64,000 bases of DNA from Balneola sp. Its GTDB lineage: Bacteria; Bacteroidota; Rhodothermia; Balneolales; Balneolaceae. The stretch spans positions 558,001 through 622,000 of the forward strand of contig RHLJ01000001.1 of NCBI GenBank assembly GCA_003712055.1, read 5' to 3'. Positions within the stretch are counted from its first letter, which is position 1. Every line of letters starts with the position of its first letter. The translations under genes and the position numbers were made by a program. Below the pieces are notes generated by a model. That model searched no databases, had not been told where the DNA came from, and worked only from the letters and a program-made list of their open reading frames with translations. This document shows, piece by piece, positions 19,001 through 26,557 of this stretch.

Positions 19001-19536
19001 TTACTTATTCTAAAGGATTATTAGCCTTACAATCATTAAACGATCATTTAGAACCCGGAGCTTTTTCTGACATACTGAGAAAGTTTTTCTACAAATATGC
19101 TCGCAATGAAGACTCTTACCCTACTTCCCATGATTTTATCGCCCATTTGGAACAAGAGGTGCCAGATTCTTTGACTTACCTGATCACAGATTTATTCAAA
19201 GAAGTAACCCTTTATGAGAGTTTACCAGGTGACTACCAAGTCCAGAAGCAAGAAGATGACAGTTATAAAATTGAAGTAGATCTCTTATTTGAGAAGTTTA
19301 GAAATCACACTCCTGGTATGGAAATAACTGCATTACCTCTAAAAGACTTTGTCGAAATAGAAGTCTATGACAATACTGAATCAGTGATTGCAGCCAAAAC
19401 TATTCAAGTAAACGCCACTAAAACTACAATTACTCTAACCACAGGAGTTAAGCCTCAAAAAATTATTCTTGACCCACACCGAAAACTTATAGAACAAAAT
19501 TATTCCAATAATACCATTATCATAGGTGAGCAGTGA
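16012..19536 (+). CDS. ABC-2 permease fused to an active-type M1 metallopeptidase
   Basis: 1174 residues from ATG 16012, preceded by GGAGGG. The first half has two blocks of about six membrane helices: 'ILIYELRYWVRNPVFYVFASL' opens block one, 'FQFRAIIKSRTFIVLIIVSLL' opens block two, ending near residue 590. The second half is an extracytoplasmic M1 peptidase: 'GNFAQSFAY' takes the place of the GAMEN exopeptidase loop, 'HEVAHQWWGH' near residue 919 is the zinc motif, and 'LTEAFAEF' near 942 gives the third ligand. This architecture is known in Bacteroidota but its substrate is unknown. The gene overlaps the kinase gene by 4 bases (GTGA). Confidence 0.87.
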   Translation: MKLGRILIYELRYWVRNPVFYVFASLFFTIGFAMMIFSADIVGEQLVSKGTKPFANNPLNLFSFFFDTQLFVLFLIPIFIGGSIYRDFQSNTFNLLYSFPVAKQSYLTEKFLSGSLMVGIILLLFCLGLFLGTLIPGVNPNLVGSNSLSHYLSPLFWIALFNLLWIGIIVFSVVSLSRSIHAGFITVILLFVLRRAMLFIFSGPENMDTITLLDPFGEATVMISTGSWTVSEINSSLIPISIELILNRAIWLAIALAIGCASYLSFELNHAPIQLRIVPFRRNPGTKRMKTVHTTWSTYSLFPIWLQTSLELSKFQFRAIIKSRTFIVLIIVSLLFMILLLGQVNPEYTTRIYPLTQVMLLLPSLFFSFIVMLITFLYAGFLVHKDNRATMNALVDASSVPSASLLVSKLLTLLKLQVVLLSLIIIGGISVQLWKGYIHLELQQYFIQVYGLLFIGQIIWAIAALFIQTVIPNQYLGFFILILFSFGLSGIESIGIEKGIFIFNGGIIPQYSDLSGYDSSIRSFLVHKVYWFVFGILLLILSYLFAQRGLVFSIRERFIIARKRITKKVSIYLGIIIFAFIALGTTISLQVYPSKAHTSGPDLNQRKVDAEDRIGHLEHILQPELSAISLSLDIYPEQKSFSGTGSLLLINNSAQPIDTLMLSYPTGVRLRELPSRAFQIFDSDTILNYEVLVLNEQLQSGDSIEVRFTVAETPENWFSEKQKVVSNGTFFLADFPLIGYPDVISSKKNIPPDELQATKNSYVGKHVGLMDTDFTISTSLNQLAFAPGILQERWEENGRSFYHYKSEKSIRNGIPIQSGSFEVFEDSVYGIDLKIYYHSSHTFNLDRMMTAMKATIDYSTTHFGPYPFEELRIIEFSRSYGNFAQSFAYTLPFSEAAGFFSKQDSSENRFDDVFRLTAHEVAHQWWGHQIIPAEALGSRFLTEAFAEFTAVQILEQEYGTEKKQLYLDLIRNRYFNQRGRASKESPLTMAKPDEALVTYSKGLLALQSLNDHLEPGAFSDILRKFFYKYARNEDSYPTSHDFIAHLEQEVPDSLTYLITDLFKEVTLYESLPGDYQVQKQEDDSYKIEVDLLFEKFRNHTPGMEITALPLKDFVEIEVYDNTESVIAAKTIQVNATKTTITLTTGVKPQKIILDPHRKLIEQNYSNNTIIIGEQ

Positions 19537-20582
19537 GACATCTACTTTCAAATTTATTTAAAAATCATTCCACTGAGACAATTGTTCATATTGTTCTTTT
19601 GGTACTCTTCCTTTGGTTCATGGAAGCTGGAATGGGAACTTCAATAGATGAGAAAACGAAGAATACTATTCGAATGAATTTCCTTGCCTTTCCAATCACC
19701 TTCTATTTCAATGCATTTGTACTTATTCCTACTTTTTTAAAGGAGAAAAAATGGCTGGGATATGTAGGGGCTATGATTGTCACAATAGCCGTAATTGAAG
19801 TACTAAGATCTCTTTTCCACTTATTCGTACTGAATGACTCGCATGACCCGGAAGTATTAACATTCGTACAGATTCTATTCGGTAAATATGCAGTCTCAGG
19901 AGGAATATTCCTGGGCTTCCTTTTTTCGTTTGCATACAAGTTTACAAAGGACTGGCTTATCAATCTGACTTTCATTGAAAGGCTCAAATCGGAACGCGCA
20001 GAAATGAAGCTGGCATTTCTTAAAACCCAGGTGAATCCCCACTTCTTATTTAATACACTCAATAATATTTATGCTTTAGCGCTTAAAGAAGATAGTCCTC
20101 AAACAGCAGAAGCAATCACCAAGCTGGGAACGTTGATGCGATATAACCTGGAAGACGCAGGAGAAGAGAAAGTACTACTTAGCAAAGAAATCGATTTCAT
20201 AAAAAAATATGTAGAACTCCAAACGATGAGAGCTACTGAAACAGATGAGATAGAATTCTCGGTACATATTCCTGAAGCAGCACTAACCTCATATTTCATA
20301 ACTCCTCTACTGATGGTTCCAATAATTGAAAATGCATTTAAATATGGAATAAACCCTTCCAGGAAAAGTTTGGTCTCAGTTAACATTGAATTGAATGGAG
20401 ATAAACTTCTACTAAATTCAAAAAACACGATAGCCAAAGAAACGAATGTTTCTTCAAGTGGAATTGGATTAACAAACCTGGAAGAACGGCTTTCTTTAAT
20501 CTATCCGAATAAGCATCTATTTGAAGCAAAAAGCATGAATGGAATTTTCTCTACTACTCTCCAATTGGAGCTTGACTCATGA
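19533..20582 (+). CDS. LytS/YehU-type sensor histidine kinase (His_kinase family)
   Basis: 349 residues from a GTG (19533) that overlaps the previous stop; AGGTGAG lies just ahead. Four membrane helices within residues 12-145 form a sensor without a large loop. The kinase core has 'KTQVNPHFLFNTLNNIYALAL' (phospho-acceptor His of the His_kinase box), 'LMVPIIENAFKYGI' (N box) and 'SSGIGLTNLEERLSLIY' (G box). It should phosphorylate the LytTR regulator encoded by the next gene, overlapping by 4 bases (ATGA). Operon position suggests that it senses or controls the adjacent ABC-peptidase exporter. Confidence 0.9.
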   Translation: MRHLLSNLFKNHSTETIVHIVLLVLFLWFMEAGMGTSIDEKTKNTIRMNFLAFPITFYFNAFVLIPTFLKEKKWLGYVGAMIVTIAVIEVLRSLFHLFVLNDSHDPEVLTFVQILFGKYAVSGGIFLGFLFSFAYKFTKDWLINLTFIERLKSERAEMKLAFLKTQVNPHFLFNTLNNIYALALKEDSPQTAEAITKLGTLMRYNLEDAGEEKVLLSKEIDFIKKYVELQTMRATETDEIEFSVHIPEAALTSYFITPLLMVPIIENAFKYGINPSRKSLVSVNIELNGDKLLLNSKNTIAKETNVSSSGIGLTNLEERLSLIYPNKHLFEAKSMNGIFSTTLQLELDS

Positions 20583-21265
20583 TAACTTGTATTGCTATTG
20601 ATGATGAACCCAATGCGTTAAGCGTGATCGAAAGTCTAGCTGCCAAAGTGGATTTCCTCGACCTGAAAAAAACATTTGTTGATCCTCTAAAGGCAATGAA
20701 CTATCTGGAGAACAACAGCATACATCTGATCTTTTTAGATATTAATATGCCTGAAATAACCGGTTTTGATTTTTTGAAGTTGCTCCCGAATGAAGTCAAT
20801 ATAATTTTCACAAGCGCCTACAGTGAATATGCCTTACAAGGCTACGAAGTAAATGCTATAGACTATCTTTTGAAGCCTTTCGATTTCCCAAGGTTTTTAC
20901 AAGCCGTTAATAAAGTTAAAAAAGGGAGCGGCACCCCTTTTGCTCATCCGGAATTTGTATTCCTGAATACCGGAACCTCCAAAAAGAAAGTATTAGTAGG
21001 AGATATTCTTTTTTTGGAAAGTGATGGGAATTACGTGAATTACTATACGAACAATGGCAAAATAATGGTAAGGTCGAGCATCAAAGATGCAACAAAAGGA
21101 CTACCTCCTAAAGCTTTTACTCAAATACAAAGATCCTATGTTGTAGCACTAAAATGGATTGAAAAAATCGAAAATAACCACGTTTTTATTTCCGAATTGG
21201 AAATACCAATTGGCAATACATTCAAAGAGGAGTTCCTGGAACTTCTAAAAAACTTTGAAGGCTAG
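20579..21265 (+). CDS. LytTR-family response regulator
   Basis: 228 residues. Receiver domain at 1-120: acidic pocket 'IDDEPNALSVIE' near 7-18, phospho-acceptor Asp in 'LIFLDINMPEITGFDF' near 56, 'FTSAYSEYALQGYEVNAIDYLLKPFDF' with the conserved Thr/Ser and Lys. The LytTR DNA-binding domain spans about 130-228: 'ILFLESDGNYVNYYTNNGKIMVRSSI', 'FTQIQRSYVVALKWIEKIENNHVFISELEIPIGNTFKEEF'. Coupled by an ATGA overlap to the kinase gene. LytTR regulators bind direct repeats upstream of targets. I did not find a clear repeat pair ahead of 15123. Confidence 0.93.
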   Translation: MITCIAIDDEPNALSVIESLAAKVDFLDLKKTFVDPLKAMNYLENNSIHLIFLDINMPEITGFDFLKLLPNEVNIIFTSAYSEYALQGYEVNAIDYLLKPFDFPRFLQAVNKVKKGSGTPFAHPEFVFLNTGTSKKKVLVGDILFLESDGNYVNYYTNNGKIMVRSSIKDATKGLPPKAFTQIQRSYVVALKWIEKIENNHVFISELEIPIGNTFKEEFLELLKNFEG

Positions 21266-21323
21266 GCACTAAAAATTCGCGGCTCAACTTTTTCAGTTAG
21301 GTTAGCAGAACTAATTGTAGAAA

Positions 21324-22049
21324 ATGAATTTCTTACGAAAACTACGGCGAGATAATGCAGATGGCGGTTCAATTACTACCTACCTGTTATATGGTATTGG
21401 AGAAATAATACTGGTAGTCATAGGGATTCTGATTGCGGTCTCTATCAACAATTGGAATGAGGAGAAAAAAAGCCAAAAGGAACTACTCAATATCTATACT
21501 ATTGTTAAAGCCGATCTTGAAAATGATATTGCCGATATAAATCGCATTTTGGGAATTCACCAGGAAACGCGGCACCTATATGGCAAGGTATTAGGTGATT
21601 CGTTGGCAAAACAGGATTATGCGTTATATCCCAGAGCTGCTTTTCTAATTATGGGTTACCCAGAGTTTTCGATGGATAAAAGGGGAATCTCGTTACTAGG
21701 GGAGTTTAGGAGCAATAGTGAACATATCCAGGATACGCTCATGACGACCATCATCGATTTTTATAGCGAAAGAACTCTAGAGATAGAAGTTGATGACAAG
21801 TTCAGGGCCATGGACTTTGAGGATAATTATATGCATTGGAAAAACAACTATGAGTGGTGGCAGGGATATATCCTAAGAACTGATTTTACAGGTTTTCTTG
21901 AGTACGCTACAACAGATTCGGACTATAAGAATCGAGTGGCCAATTTTTATTTCTTAACCTATGATATCTTCCTTCCTGAGCTGGTGTTATTCAAGAATGG
22001 TGCTCTGGAAATTATATCCACTATCGATAACAGAATGCGCGACTCCTAA
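21324..22049 (+). CDS. DUF6090-type single-pass membrane protein
   Basis: 241 residues. The N-terminus carries the family hallmark: a short charged stretch, then 'YGIGEIILVVIGILIAVSINNWNEEKK' (about 27-53), one membrane helix that ends in the NNWNE motif. The rest is soluble and helical, rich in acidic and aromatic residues. Proteins of this type occur in large numbers in Bacteroidota and Balneolia, and their role is unknown. It has its own 58-bp upstream gap after the LytTR gene, and its stop overlaps the convergent threonine aldolase stop by 4 bases. Confidence 0.75.
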   Translation: MNFLRKLRRDNADGGSITTYLLYGIGEIILVVIGILIAVSINNWNEEKKSQKELLNIYTIVKADLENDIADINRILGIHQETRHLYGKVLGDSLAKQDYALYPRAAFLIMGYPEFSMDKRGISLLGEFRSNSEHIQDTLMTTIIDFYSERTLEIEVDDKFRAMDFEDNYMHWKNNYEWWQGYILRTDFTGFLEYATTDSDYKNRVANFYFLTYDIFLPELVLFKNGALEIISTIDNRMRDS

Positions 22050-23062
22050 AATAGTTTCTTGAAGATAGAATTCACCTTCTCTAAATCGCTATCTCCAACT
22101 TGATGATGAAAAGTAGCCCTAATGGTATTGGGCCCAAACGGCACCATTCTTATCCCCTTCTGTTCTAGCTCATTCACTACTTCAATGGCACTCTTCTCCG
22201 GCGTATCAAACATCACGATATTCGTCTCCACTGAATCCAGATCAATAGATAACGAAGAACAGGTAGAAACTACCTCAGCAAATTTTCTGGCATGCTCATG
22301 GTCTGCTTTAAGTAACGACCAATGATTCTCCAGGGCATAATCAGCAGCAGCGGCAAGTATTCCAATTTGCCTCATTCCCCCACCCCACATTTTTCGAAAT
22401 CTTCGAGCTTTGGCTATACGTACTTTCGATGATAGCAGCATAGAGCCTACGGGAGCTCCCAAGCCTTTACTAAAACACACTGAAATGGTATCAGCGATCT
22501 GTGAGAAAAAAGCGGGTTCTATTCCTGTCGCTTCAATAGCATTCCAAATGCGTGCTCCATCTAAATGCACGAATAATTCGTGCTCATCCGCAAACTCCTT
22601 CAATGCCAATAACTCTTCTTTTGAATAGCATACCCCTCCACCTTTATTGGTAGTATTTTCCAGGCAAAGCACTCTGGTTCTGGCTTCCCAATCAAAAGCA
22701 CCCTTCACTTCATGTTGGATATGCTCAACAAATAACTTCCCTTTTACTCCTTTAAGGGGTTTTATTTGCAATCCTGATAAAAAAGCAGCCGCTCCCGTTT
22801 CATAATTATAGATGTGCCCTTTTTCATCGATCAGAATTTCGTCTCCTGGCTCTGTAAGTACCCTGATTCCTAGTTGGTTGCTCATTGTCCCGCTTGGGAC
22901 AAATAGCCCGGCTTCCATCCCAAATAGAGCCGCTACTTTGTCCTGGAATCTATTTACAGTAGGGTCTTCCCCAAAAACATCGTCACCAACCTCTGCCTTT
23001 AACATTGCTTCTAGCATTCCATGTGTCGGGCTAGTTACTGTATCACTTCGTAAATCAATCAT
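22046..23062 (-). CDS. ltaE: Low-specificity threonine aldolase
   Basis: Cleaves L-threonine or allo-threonine to glycine and acetaldehyde with PLP. 338 residues from ATG 23060-23062, which gives the family-typical start 'MIDLRSDTVTSPT'. A TATATTTG -7 element sits 27-34 bases upstream, so longer in-frame starts (23101, 23122) would precede transcription. Seen: 'GDDVFGEDPTVNRFQ', 'FVPSGTMSNQLGIR', 'DEKGHIYNYETGA', 'LENTTNKGGGVCY', 'VHLDGARIWNA' and the PLP Lys in 'SVCFSKGLGAPVGS'. Monocistronic, divergent from the nitrilase gene. Confidence 0.9.
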   Translation of the reverse strand: MIDLRSDTVTSPTHGMLEAMLKAEVGDDVFGEDPTVNRFQDKVAALFGMEAGLFVPSGTMSNQLGIRVLTEPGDEILIDEKGHIYNYETGAAAFLSGLQIKPLKGVKGKLFVEHIQHEVKGAFDWEARTRVLCLENTTNKGGGVCYSKEELLALKEFADEHELFVHLDGARIWNAIEATGIEPAFFSQIADTISVCFSKGLGAPVGSMLLSSKVRIAKARRFRKMWGGGMRQIGILAAAADYALENHWSLLKADHEHARKFAEVVSTCSSLSIDLDSVETNIVMFDTPEKSAIEVVNELEQKGIRMVPFGPNTIRATFHHQVGDSDLEKVNSIFKKLF

Positions 23063-23088
23063 TTTGTATTTTGCTTTTTCGATCGGAT

Positions 23089-23096
23089 CAAATATA
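23089..23096 (-). promoter_or_regulatory. Bacteroidota-type -7 element (TATATTTG) for ltaE
   Basis: Exact TAnnTTTG match on the minus strand, with TTTG in a T-run 23 bases further upstream as a possible -33 element. It decides the threonine aldolase start at 23062. Confidence 0.5.
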
Positions 23097-23107
23097 CTCA
23101 TTACCTC

Positions 23108-24109
23108 GTGAGTAGAAATCAAAAAAACTTGAACTCAACATATAAAGTAGCTGTAGTTCAGCATCCTCCTGTTTTCCTTAATCTTTCTGAAAGCGTAGCA
23201 CTAGCTTCTAAATATATTAAAGAGGCTGCTTCCCAGGGATCAAGACTAATCGTTTTTCCTGAAACCTGGCTACCAGGTTATCCGGTTTGGCTGGACTATG
23301 CACCAAATGCGGGACTTTGGGATCACCCTCCTGCAAAGGCACTCTTTAAGATCCTATTCAATAACTCAATCGCCATTAATGATGAGCACTTTAAGAAGCT
23401 TCAAAATGCAGCGATAGAGAATAATTGCATCATCGTGATGGGGGCCAACGAAAGATTGGGGCGAACCTTATACAACACTATTTTTTACTTCCTGGCTGAT
23501 GGGAGTTATGAACTACATCGAAAACTAATGCCTACTTACACCGAACGATTAGTTTGGGGAATGGGAGACGGAAGCACCCTGCCTGTTATTAAAGATCAGC
23601 AAGTTCAAATAGGCGGATTAGTATGTTGGGAGCACTGGATGCCCATGGCAAGAGCAGCTATGCATCAATTAGGTGAGCATATACACATTGCACAATGGCC
23701 GATGGTTAAAGACCTACATCAGATAGCCAGTCGGCAATACGCTTTTGAAGCTCAATGCTTTGTGATAGCAGCAGGATGTACTCTTACAAAAGCAGAAATG
23801 CTGGACGGGATTAACTCCTTTGTAAAGAATGATTCTGATAAAATTGCTTTGGAATTAATTGAGAGTATTCCGGTAGAAGAAAGTGAATTTGTTTTGAAAG
23901 GAGGCAGTGCAATCGTAAACCCCGACACTTCCTATCTGAAGGAACCATTGCAAAAAGAAAGTAACATACTTATAGCTGATCTTAACATAGATCAGTTAAG
24001 TGAAGGAAATCTTTTTCTGGATACTAACGGGCATTATTCTCGTCCTGATGTTTTTCAACTCAAGGTAGATACTCGCAAAAAACTAAACGTGCATTTTGAG
24101 CACAAATAA
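23108..24109 (+). CDS. Nitrilase (CN-hydrolase superfamily, branch 1)
   Basis: Hydrolyses a nitrile to the acid plus ammonia. 333 residues if read from GTG 23108; a TTG at 23129 is possible and no ATG is available. The catalytic triad is complete: Glu52 in 'FPETWLPGYP', Lys139 in 'HRKLMPTYTERLVWG', Cys173 in 'GGLVCWEHWMP'. The 'CWEHWMP' context is that of true nitrilases rather than amidases or carbamoylases (known pattern CWEnxxP). Its stop lies 14 bases inside the lycopene cyclase gene, a tight coupling. The natural substrate is unknown. Confidence 0.88.
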   Translation: MSRNQKNLNSTYKVAVVQHPPVFLNLSESVALASKYIKEAASQGSRLIVFPETWLPGYPVWLDYAPNAGLWDHPPAKALFKILFNNSIAINDEHFKKLQNAAIENNCIIVMGANERLGRTLYNTIFYFLADGSYELHRKLMPTYTERLVWGMGDGSTLPVIKDQQVQIGGLVCWEHWMPMARAAMHQLGEHIHIAQWPMVKDLHQIASRQYAFEAQCFVIAAGCTLTKAEMLDGINSFVKNDSDKIALELIESIPVEESEFVLKGGSAIVNPDTSYLKEPLQKESNILIADLNIDQLSEGNLFLDTNGHYSRPDVFQLKVDTRKKLNVHFEHK

Positions 24110-25250
24110 CTATGACATAATCATTGCCGGGGGTGGACTTTCCGGCCTTAGCCTTGCCTGGAATCTGGCAAAAAAGGGCTATAAGAAAAAAGTGCTTGTC
24201 GTAGATTCTACCTTTGCTCCCGGAAATAAAAAAACCTGGTGCTTTTGGGATTCCTCCAGCCCGCCTTTTGCCAATATCATTTATAAAAGCTGGAGAAAAA
24301 CCTATTTCTCAGCTCCCGAGTTTGACTCTTTCCTATACATGAATAAGTATCAGTACCACTGTATTCGGGAAAGTGATTTTAAGGAGCATGTGCTTACTGA
24401 ACTAAAGAAGCATTCTAACTTCACATTATTAGAGGAGAACGTTCTCGATTTTTCTTCTAATAAAAACAAAGCTGCGATGGTAACGAAGTCGAGTGAGACC
24501 TTTCTAGCCGACTATATCTTCCAGAGTATTTTTGAACCTAAATCAAAAAAGAAAGTTAAATACCCACTTATACAGCATTTCTATGGCCTAGAAATCAAAA
24601 CCTCTGTTCCGGTTTTCGACCCAGGTTGTTTTACCATTATGGATTTTGACGAGTCTTTTTCTGATGGCACTGCATTTACTTATGTGCTTCCCTTCCTGAA
24701 TAACCGTGCCCTTGTTGAATACACGGTATTCTCCAGGAAAGTCTTTGATACAAAAAAGGAGTATAAAGAAAAGGTAAGGAGCTACTTAAAAGAAAGGTAC
24801 AATCTCGAAAAAGATGATTATGAGATAAAAAGGAAAGAGTATGGAGAAATACCGATGAGCGATAAAGTATATCCCATAACTTATACTGACAGGATATTTA
24901 ATATTGGTACCAGTGGCGGATTAACTAAGGCAAGTACAGGGTACACTTTCCTTCGCATCCAGAAATTTGTAGATGAGTTATCAAACAACTTACTGGCAGG
25001 TAACTCTATTACTTCTCCTGAGCTGTCTAAAGCCAGATTCAAATACTACGACTTGTTATTACTTCATATTCTGGATAAGCAGTCCACTACCTCAGTCAGA
25101 GTATTTAGGGATCTGTTCAAAAACAATAGCATCGATAAGGTATTCGACTTTCTATCAGAAGACACAAATTTCCTGGAAGATATCAAGATTATGAGTAGCG
25201 TACCCCCCATGCCTTTTATCCGGGCAATCAGCAGAAATCCGAAACTTTAG
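24096..25250 (+). CDS. Lycopene beta-cyclase (CrtY/CrtL-like flavoprotein)
   Basis: 384 residues from TTG 24096, the only start that retains the FAD-binding N-terminus 'DIIIAGGGLSGLSLAWNLAKKG'. Other family marks: 'GNKKTWCFWDSS' (typical 'xxxWCFW' of cyclases), 'YHCIRESDF', 'FYGLEIKTSVPVFDPGCFTIMDFDES', 'TFLRIQKFVDEL' and 'VPPMPFIRAI'. The enzyme turns lycopene into beta/gamma-carotene and works at the membrane. No crtB, crtI or crtZ is nearby, so it is an orphan; instead it is coupled to a nitrilase. It could use an unusual C-50 or other substrate, but that is inference. Confidence 0.85.
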   Translation: MSTNNYDIIIAGGGLSGLSLAWNLAKKGYKKKVLVVDSTFAPGNKKTWCFWDSSSPPFANIIYKSWRKTYFSAPEFDSFLYMNKYQYHCIRESDFKEHVLTELKKHSNFTLLEENVLDFSSNKNKAAMVTKSSETFLADYIFQSIFEPKSKKKVKYPLIQHFYGLEIKTSVPVFDPGCFTIMDFDESFSDGTAFTYVLPFLNNRALVEYTVFSRKVFDTKKEYKEKVRSYLKERYNLEKDDYEIKRKEYGEIPMSDKVYPITYTDRIFNIGTSGGLTKASTGYTFLRIQKFVDELSNNLLAGNSITSPELSKARFKYYDLLLLHILDKQSTTSVRVFRDLFKNNSIDKVFDFLSEDTNFLEDIKIMSSVPPMPFIRAISRNPKL

Positions 25251-25258
25251 AGTAACTC

Positions 25259-25972
25259 ATGATTCATATTTTAAATGGCGATGCTTTAGCTGACCGTTTT
25301 CCCAAGAAAAGCGGAGACCAGTTAATAATAATGCGAGAGTGTCTTATTGACGGAGATGTTAGTGGTGAGACATTTGATGATTTTGTTGAAACAAGGGACG
25401 CCTTTCTAAGCTCTACTTACCCTGAAATTGATGAGGATTACATGGAATATGTACTTCCTGAATTAAATAAAATCAGGTCTCTACCGGATGGAATAGAGAT
25501 AAATCTCTGGTTTGAAGATGATTTATTCTGTCAAATAAACTTTTGGTTCATCTGCAACCTGATTCCAAAATCTAGTCCTATATACCTGGTTCGGCCAGAA
25601 GAATTAAACCAGTGGGGATTTGCTAAATACACACAGGATGAGCTCAATCAACTCCTGGAAAAGAGAACTTTTCTTAGTCCGAAACACCTTTCTAAGTTTG
25701 CTGAGCTTTGGAAAGCCTATAAAGCAGGAAAAGTAGATCAGATCCCTGAAATCTCTGAAACCCTTACAGCCGATTTCCCCTGGCTTTCAACACCTGTCAA
25801 TGCTTTAATGGATTTGGTTAACAGTGAGAAACCTCAACACTTCATAAAAGAACTTATCGATACTGACCCCAGTCCTGGTTTTGGGGAAGTATTTAGAGCA
25901 CTTACAGAAAACATGCCTGAATATGGCTTTGGTGATCTCCAGGTAAGAAGAATGTTCGATAAGATTAGCTAG
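25259..25972 (+). CDS. DUF1835-domain protein
   Basis: 237 residues. N-terminal 'MIHILNGDALADRFP', followed by 'IIMRECLIDGDVSG', matches the DUF1835 domain (a conserved 'H(I/V)xNGD' opening and 'ECLxDG'). 'EINLWFEDDLFCQINFWFICNLI' near 80-102 is the second conserved block. The family's biochemical role is unknown. It starts 8 bp after the lycopene cyclase stop, so nitrilase, cyclase and this gene may share one transcript. Confidence 0.8.
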   Translation: MIHILNGDALADRFPKKSGDQLIIMRECLIDGDVSGETFDDFVETRDAFLSSTYPEIDEDYMEYVLPELNKIRSLPDGIEINLWFEDDLFCQINFWFICNLIPKSSPIYLVRPEELNQWGFAKYTQDELNQLLEKRTFLSPKHLSKFAELWKAYKAGKVDQIPEISETLTADFPWLSTPVNALMDLVNSEKPQHFIKELIDTDPSPGFGEVFRALTENMPEYGFGDLQVRRMFDKIS

Positions 25973-26030
25973 TAATTTTTGCTGTCCCCTACTCTTTCTT
26001 TTATTTGTTAACTAATAAAAAGGAGTAATT

Positions 26031-26375
26031 ATGGCTTATGATGAAGGCTTAACAGATCGCATACGGTCAGTACTCGATCAAAAAGGAGTACTATTTGATG
26101 AGAAAAAGATGTTCGGGGGACTTTGCATATTGGTTGACGACAAAATGTGTATTGGGATAATTAAGGATGAAATGATGGCTCGTATTGGTGAGGAAGCGGA
26201 AGCCTCTGTTCAAGGAAGAGCCGGTGTTCGTCCCATGGATTTTACCGGAAAAAAGATGAAAGGCTTTACTTACGTTAATCAAACCGGATTGGATCGTGAG
26301 GAAGACCTGGAATTTTGGATTGATTTATGTCTTGAATTCAATCCAAAGGCGAAATCCAGCAAAAAGAAAAAGTAA
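26031..26375 (+). CDS. TfoX/Sxy N-terminal-domain protein
   Basis: 114 residues, single TfoX_N domain: 'KKMFGGLCILVDDKMCIGIIKDEMMARIGEE' near 26-56 and 'MDFTGKKMKGFTYVNQTGL' near 74-92, then a lysine-rich tail ('KSSKKKK'). In gammaproteobacteria full-length TfoX controls competence. The free N-terminal domain is widespread and of unknown function, so no competence role is claimed. A good AAGGAG site lies 8 bases before the ATG. Confidence 0.82.
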   Translation: MAYDEGLTDRIRSVLDQKGVLFDEKKMFGGLCILVDDKMCIGIIKDEMMARIGEEAEASVQGRAGVRPMDFTGKKMKGFTYVNQTGLDREEDLEFWIDLCLEFNPKAKSSKKKK

Positions 26376-26435
26376 TGGTTTTTTGAGCGCTTTTTACCTT
26401 CCTTTATTAGGAAGACTCACTATAACAGAACCATT

Positions 26436-26555
26436 ATGACTTCAAATTGTAACTGTACTAATTGCTCATGCACAAATTGTTCATGCAAAAACTGCAAAGC
26501 AAATCATTGTCCTTGTGAAAAATGTGATTGCACTTCTTGTTCTTGCTGCAGTTAG
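26436..26555 (+). CDS. Metallothionein-like 39-residue Cys-rich protein
   Basis: ATG 26436 to TAG 26553-26555 encodes 39 residues with 14 cysteines at 5, 7, 10, 12, 15, 17, 20, 25, 27, 30, 32, 35, 37 and 38, plus one His (24). The cysteines follow a strict C-x-C-x-x period. The DNA shows degenerate 15-bp tandem units coding T-N-C-S-C. Such density and CxC/CxxC spacing are those of metallothioneins, which bind Zn, Cd or Cu(I) in thiolate clusters. It does not match the SmtA/BmtA pattern that I know. The next gene begins 3 bp after its stop, so they are probably cotranscribed. There is no clear SD sequence. Confidence 0.65.
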   Translation: MTSNCNCTNCSCTNCSCKNCKANHCPCEKCDCTSCSCCS

Positions 26556-26557
26556 CA

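Noticed and set aside
26398-26414. CTTCCT-TTATT-AGGAAG hairpin as terminator of the TfoX gene
   Set aside because: Only 6 bp and no T-run follows, and the Cys-rich gene starts 21 bases later; could equally be chance.
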